Origin: Verrucomicrobiota bacterium
GTDB lineage: Bacteria > Verrucomicrobiota > Verrucomicrobiia > Chthoniobacterales > Terrimicrobiaceae
Direction of reading: 5' to 3'
Assembly: GCA_026398285.1 (NCBI GenBank)
Contig: JAPLTI010000158.1
Span: 1-37,171, forward strand
Length of the DNA: 37,171 nucleotides
Made by a program: the position numbers and the translations under genes. Shown piece after piece: positions 33,599 to 37,171 of the stretch; the stretch's first letter is position 1, and each line of letters opens with the position of its first letter. The notes below the pieces were generated by a model. The model saw only the letters and a program-made list of their open reading frames with translations, was not told the DNA's origin and made no database searches.

Positions 33599-34675
33599 CC
33601 TGACGGCGGCAATGATACGGTCTTGGTCTTCTTCGCTCAGGTAGGGATTGAGCGGAAGGCTGAGGACTTCGCGGGAGGCGGATTCGGCTGCGGGGAAGTC
33701 GCCGTATTTGTAGCCCAGCGGAGCGAAGACCGGTTGCTCGTGGAGGCACTTCGGGTAGTAAACAGCCGTGGGGATTCCGAGCGTTTTGAGTTTCTCGGCG
33801 AGGGCGTCGCGGTCTGGCACGCGGATTGTGTATTGGGCGTAAACATGGGTGTTCCCTTCACGGATGACGGGAGTCGCACAGACATCGCGGAGCTTTTCGG
33901 AGTAGCGGGCGCCAATGCGGTTGCGGGCCTCGACCTCGGCGGCAAAGCCGGGCCACTTGGCGAGCATGATGGCTGCCTGCAGCGTGTCGAAACGGCCGTT
34001 CATTCCCACGAGGTCGTGGTAGTGGCGGCGGATGCCACCGTGCGTGCGGATGGCTTTCATTTTCACAGCGAGGTCGTCGTCGTTTGTAAACAGCGCACCG
34101 CCCTCGCCGTAGCATCCGAGCGGCTTGGCGGGGTAGAAGCTCGTGCTGGCGATCTCCGTGACATTGCAGCTTTTCACTCCGTGTCGCGTAGCGCCAAAAC
34201 TCTGCGCGGCATCTTCGATGACGGTGAGGCCATGCTTCGATGCGATGGCATTGATAGTATCGTAGTCCGGCATCTGGCCGAAGAGGCTAACAGGCAAAAG
34301 CGCTTTCGTGGCGGGTGTGATGGCTGCCTCGATTTGCTCGACAGCGATATTGAAATCTAAGGGATCAATGTCCACGAACACCGTCTTTGCGCCCACCTGC
34401 GCAATGACCTCCGCCGTGCTGATCCAGGTGAAGGGAACCGTGATGACTTCATCGCCGGGCCCGATCTCCAGCGCGCGCAAGGCTATTTCCAGACTGTCCG
34501 TGCCGCTGGCCACCGTGATGGCATGACGACAGCCTACATAATCGGCGAGTGTGTTTTCCAGCGCCTCGACCTCGGGTCCCATAATGAAGCGCCCGTGCTC
34601 AAGCACGCGGTCGATCGCTTCGTGGATGGCGGGCTTGAATTTGAGATACTGGGTCTTGAGATCGATGAAATCCAT
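33581..34675 (-). CDS. DegT/DnrJ/EryC1/StrS family PLP-dependent sugar aminotransferase
   Basis: Enzymes of this family transfer an amino group to nucleotide-linked keto-sugars for surface polysaccharides. The 364-residue protein has the N-terminal MDFIDLKTQYLKFKPAI, the early GPEVEALENTLADYVG and TVASGTDSLEIALRAL, Asp155 that contacts the PLP ring (TVIEDAAQSFGA) and the Schiff-base Lys184 in SFYPAKPLGCYGEGGAL. A conserved YAQYTIRV region follows. The family includes WecE, ArnB and FdtB-type enzymes; the exact sugar cannot be told. A WecG-type glycosyltransferase 1.5 kb away supports a glycan role. The upstream region up to 34913 contains only promoters. Confidence 0.93.
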   Translation of the reverse strand: MDFIDLKTQYLKFKPAIHEAIDRVLEHGRFIMGPEVEALENTLADYVGCRHAITVASGTDSLEIALRALEIGPGDEVITVPFTWISTAEVIAQVGAKTVFVDIDPLDFNIAVEQIEAAITPATKALLPVSLFGQMPDYDTINAIASKHGLTVIEDAAQSFGATRHGVKSCNVTEIASTSFYPAKPLGCYGEGGALFTNDDDLAVKMKAIRTHGGIRRHYHDLVGMNGRFDTLQAAIMLAKWPGFAAEVEARNRIGARYSEKLRDVCATPVIREGNTHVYAQYTIRVPDRDALAEKLKTLGIPTAVYYPKCLHEQPVFAPLGYKYGDFPAAESASREVLSLPLNPYLSEEDQDRIIAAVRQALRG

Positions 34676-34913
34676 GGCTCGGTTTTAGCACTTCATACGC
34701 AGGGAGGAAATACACCAAATCACCCTTGGCTTATTTCACAGGGGTATTCTTTCCAAAATTCATCGATACAAACTTGCACGACGAGATGGCTTCAAAGGTC
34801 GCGAGAATTTTTTGTCACACATTTCAGTAATTTTGTTCATTCAATCTATCTTCTATTGCCGGATTCGCAGGCAGGCTTTTGTTTTGCAGGAGGGGCTGAT
34901 CTGATCGGACATC

Positions 34914-35309
34914 ATGGATTTTCTCCTCTTTCTCATCGGCACAGACGAGCCTCTCGAAGGCCGCTGGGAGCGCTTGGACGACGCCTTCGCGGGTTGCGTG
35001 ATCCAGATCGAAAAAACGGGCGAGGGAATTCTCGGTCGCATCGTCTCACTGCCCCAAACCATGGCCGAGGCAGGCTGGCAAATCGGCGAACCCAAATGGC
35101 AGGACATCCGGCCCCAGGGTCAATCCCGCTGGCTCATTCGCGATCTGCGCAAGCACTTCGACACGCGCACCGGACGCGTTGTCGGCATCGACCTTCAGGA
35201 ATACAACCTCTCGCTCGCCGCCGGCGGACGCCTCCGCCTTCACACCGGCAGCCTCCCGATGTTTCCCGTTCAATCGTGGAAACGCATCGCTTCCCCTTCC
35301 CAAAAATAA
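34914..35309 (+). CDS. Conserved-looking hypothetical protein
   Basis: The protein has 131 residues with no signal peptide or membrane segment. It begins MDFLLFLIGTDEPLEGRWER. An in-frame TGA just upstream (34902) makes the ATG at 34914 the first possible start, although the GGAGG is 20 bp away and the Shine-Dalgarno is therefore weak. The composition is even, with repeated Trp (WERL, WQIGEPKWQDIRP, SRWLIRDLR) and a beta-like C-terminus ending in LHTGSLPMFPVQSWKR. It might be a small beta-barrel of DUF2147-like type, but I do not recognise it. It precedes the GbsR-type regulator by about 50 bp. Confidence 0.6.
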   Translation: MDFLLFLIGTDEPLEGRWERLDDAFAGCVIQIEKTGEGILGRIVSLPQTMAEAGWQIGEPKWQDIRPQGQSRWLIRDLRKHFDTRTGRVVGIDLQEYNLSLAAGGRLRLHTGSLPMFPVQSWKRIASPSQK

Positions 35310-35359
35310 AATTCATTTTGAATTGAACTCTCCGGCTGTTCGTGGAAGGCTGTCCCCCG

Positions 35360-35902
35360 ATGAGCCTCGCCGCACCGCCTCTTCCTGAAACGCAAGCCAC
35401 CGATACGGCTTCCCGCGAACACTTTGAAAACACGCTCGTCGAGGTCTTTTCCGAGCTGGCCGATCTCTTCGGCAACCCCCGCTCCCACGGCCAGATCTAC
35501 GGCATACTCTTCGCCTCGCCCGAACCGCTGACGATGGATGACATCGCCGCGCGACTCGGCATCAGCAAAGGCTCCGCAAGCCAAGGCCTCCGCGCCTTGG
35601 AGACGCTGGGAGCCATCGAGCGCGACGCCAGCACACGCACCGCCACCTACGCAGCCAAGCTCGAGCTGAAACTCCTCATTTCCGGCTTCGTCCGCCAGCG
35701 CCTACTCCCCCGCATCGACTCCAGCAAAACCCAACTCGCCACGCTCAAGCCCCTCCTGCCCAGCCTGCCCCAAAAGCACAGCGCCGACTACCAACTCCGC
35801 CTCAAGCGCGTCACCCAATGGCACGACCGCGCCCTCCGTTTCCTCCCACTGGCCCAAAAACTCCTCGATACCGCCTCGAAGTTCCCCACATCCATCGACT
35901 AA
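35360..35902 (+). CDS. GbsR/MarR-type transcriptional regulator
   Basis: A winged-helix protein of 180 residues. I start it at the ATG at 35360 (MSLAAPPLPETQATDT); a GTG at 35342 is possible. The DNA-binding part is SHGQIYGILFASPEPLTMDDIAARLG, then ISKGSASQGLRALETLGAIER, the pattern of GbsR-like regulators. The C-terminal half is helical and would form the dimer. GbsR relatives control osmolyte or polysaccharide genes. Its nearest downstream neighbour, a WecG-type glycosyltransferase, makes polysaccharide control a reasonable guess. The 318-bp gap between them could hold its operator. Confidence 0.85.
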   Translation: MSLAAPPLPETQATDTASREHFENTLVEVFSELADLFGNPRSHGQIYGILFASPEPLTMDDIAARLGISKGSASQGLRALETLGAIERDASTRTATYAAKLELKLLISGFVRQRLLPRIDSSKTQLATLKPLLPSLPQKHSADYQLRLKRVTQWHDRALRFLPLAQKLLDTASKFPTSID

Positions 35903-36220
35903 AAAAAACGCGTGCTGGAAACGCCACCACCTGACTCCTCTCGCCATGGAACGACTACTCACAAAAGTCGCAACCAAGGGCGGCAGCATGGGTTGAAATA
36001 ATCAGCCCACCGGCTTCTTTGCCTGGCACCTCAAAGCCACTTTGCTGAGCCACCAGAACCAGAAAGAGTAAAAAATCATTTTGCTGTCCAAGATTTTGTC
36101 AAAAAAAGTCGAGCGGCAAGTGTCGAAGTGCTGATACCAACGCCCGGCGCTCACAGAGACGCCGCTACAAACTGACAACCAGCGACTCGTCACTCGCCAC
36201 TTCTTCCCGCTTTTCCCCGC
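35903..36220. other. 318-bp gap between the regulator and glycosyltransferase genes
   Basis: No convincing gene is seen. A 16-codon frame at 35946-35996 (MERLLTKVATKGGSMG) is too short to support. The middle is less GC-rich than its surroundings, with AAAAAATCATTTTG and GTCAAAAAAAGTC. The region probably holds the promoter of the wecG-like gene and may bind the upstream regulator. Confidence 0.4.
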
Positions 36221-36952
36221 ATGCCCTCAACCCGCCGAGTCCTCTCCACCGACCTCGCCTGCACCGATTATGAGGCCCTCGGCGCGCACCTCCTTACCCG
36301 CTGCCGACAACCTGGCTCCTATGCTGTCGATTTTTCCAATACCCATATCGTCACCATGCGGCGGCACGACCCCGCATTCGCCGCCACCACAGCCAGCATC
36401 GACCTCTTCGTCCCCGATGGAATGCCCCTCATCTGGTGCCTTAATCGCCAAGGCGCCGCGCTCCGAGACCGCGTATACGGCCCCACCTTCCTGCGAAAAT
36501 TCCTCGCAACCTGCCCAGCTGAATTCTCGCACTACTTCCTCGGCGGCAGTCCAGAATGCAGAAAAAAACTCCGCGAACGCCTGCTCAAAAAAAATTCTCA
36601 GCTGAATATCGTTGGCTCACAGCATGGCTATTTCACAAGCGAGGAGGAGCCTAGTATTTTTAAAACTATCACTGCCAGTCGTCCCGACTTCATCTGGATC
36701 GGCCTTGGCACACCAAAGCAGCAGGAACTCCTCCAACGCCTCAAGCCCCTCCTTCCCAGTGGCATCCTTCTCGCAGTAGGCTTCGCCTTCGATGTCAACG
36801 CCGGCACCAAACCCGACGCCCCCGCCTGGATGCAGCGCGCAGGCCTCACATGGACCTACCGTCTTGCCACCGAACCCCGCCGTCTCGCAGGCCGCTACTT
36901 CTATTGGAACTCGCTCTTCATGTATTACTTGCTGAAATACAAACGTCCATAG
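36221..36952 (+). CDS. WecG/TagA/CpsF family glycosyltransferase (GT26)
   Basis: WecG/TagA enzymes transfer N-acetylmannosamine or its uronic acid to a lipid-linked sugar during surface polymer synthesis. The 243-residue protein has the family blocks VDFSNTHIVTMRRHDPAF, LFVPDGMPLIWCLN (with the key Asp), RVYGPTFLRKFL, SRPDFIWIGLGTPKQQELL and AVGFAFDVNAGTKPDAPAWMQRAGLTW (given in parts: AVGFAFDVNAGTKPDAP, WMQRAGLTW). The C-terminus PRRLAGRYFYWNSLFM is a membrane-associating tail. The length is normal. It is likely part of a polysaccharide cluster that continues to the right. The sugar donor cannot be inferred. Confidence 0.92.
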   Translation: MPSTRRVLSTDLACTDYEALGAHLLTRCRQPGSYAVDFSNTHIVTMRRHDPAFAATTASIDLFVPDGMPLIWCLNRQGAALRDRVYGPTFLRKFLATCPAEFSHYFLGGSPECRKKLRERLLKKNSQLNIVGSQHGYFTSEEEPSIFKTITASRPDFIWIGLGTPKQQELLQRLKPLLPSGILLAVGFAFDVNAGTKPDAPAWMQRAGLTWTYRLATEPRRLAGRYFYWNSLFMYYLLKYKRP

Positions 36953-37136
36953 CGCGATACGAAGAGATAGAACCGCGGAGGACAAAAAGGTTAAGAAACC
37001 TTTGCAACATCCCGTGCATTCTGGACACTCAACCTGCTCTTCCAAATCAAGATTTCCTCGACGACGCCATAAAAACTCACGCCCTCACAGACATCTGGTC
37101 CACAAACCAACAGCCACCCCTGTAGCGGCGCGTCTA

Positions 37137-37170
37137 TGACCGCCGAAAATCGCCCCAACCCCGGCGGTCA
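37137..37170. repeat. Inverted repeat at the right edge (partial element)
   Basis: TGACCGCCG (37137-37145) pairs with CGGCGGTCA (37162-37170) across a 16-bp loop. The bases just before the left arm (GCGGCGCGTCTA) could pair with sequence beyond the window edge, so this may be a truncated REP-like element. The region 36953-37136 contains no gene; it has a degenerate ACCGCGGAGGAC string and nothing else I can identify. Confidence 0.5.
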
Positions 37171-37171
37171 C

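Overview
This window reads as chromosomal DNA of a GC-rich Gram-negative bacterium. The gene style (overlapping ATGA/TGATG junctions, lipoproteins, a GH63-like glucosidase, GbsR-type regulator, REP-associated transposase, WecG/DegT surface-polysaccharide genes) and the order nusA-infB-rbfA-nrnA-truB-ribF would fit the Verrucomicrobiota/PVC group. That placement is an inference from gene content only. No rRNA, tRNA or CRISPR array was seen.

Layout. 1-1603 (minus): a TetR regulator translationally coupled to a DevC/FtsX-like ABC permease that runs off the left edge, with a perfect 12-bp inverted repeat as likely operator. 1668-2205: decayed coding remnant. 2230-3197 (minus): two small lipoprotein-like genes. 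3297-9863 (plus): the translation operon nusA, infB, rbfA, nrnA-like DHH phosphoesterase, truB and ribF, mostly overlapping. 9860-14108 (plus): a fused circularly permuted ATP-grasp/alpha-E protein followed by two transglutaminase-like proteins, coupled to ribF by ATGA. 14217-16043 (plus): an SDR oxidoreductase and a polyprenyl diphosphate synthase. 16030-20115 (minus): dnaX, ybaB, dcd and a dihydrolipoamide-dehydrogenase-like flavoprotein. 20242-24240 (plus): secreted SMP-30-type lactonase, GMC oxidoreductase and an MFS transporter, a plausible sugar-oxidation module.

24241-25599 is an accessory patch: a REP-associated tyrosine transposase between two long related palindromic repeats, then a Phd-type antitoxin with a truncated PIN toxin. 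Next come a GH63-like glucosidase (plus), SufE-like and rhodanese sulfurtransferase genes (minus), a GYF-domain membrane protein (plus) and an orphan DppB/DppC permease pair (minus).

32521-33600 is the most unusual stretch: a perfect 36-bp palindrome, an Abi-like HEPN protein, and a nested stem-loop with a T-tract just upstream of that gene. After it lie a DegT/DnrJ sugar aminotransferase (minus), a small unknown protein, a GbsR/MarR regulator and a WecG/TagA glycosyltransferase (plus). The window ends in part of another inverted repeat.
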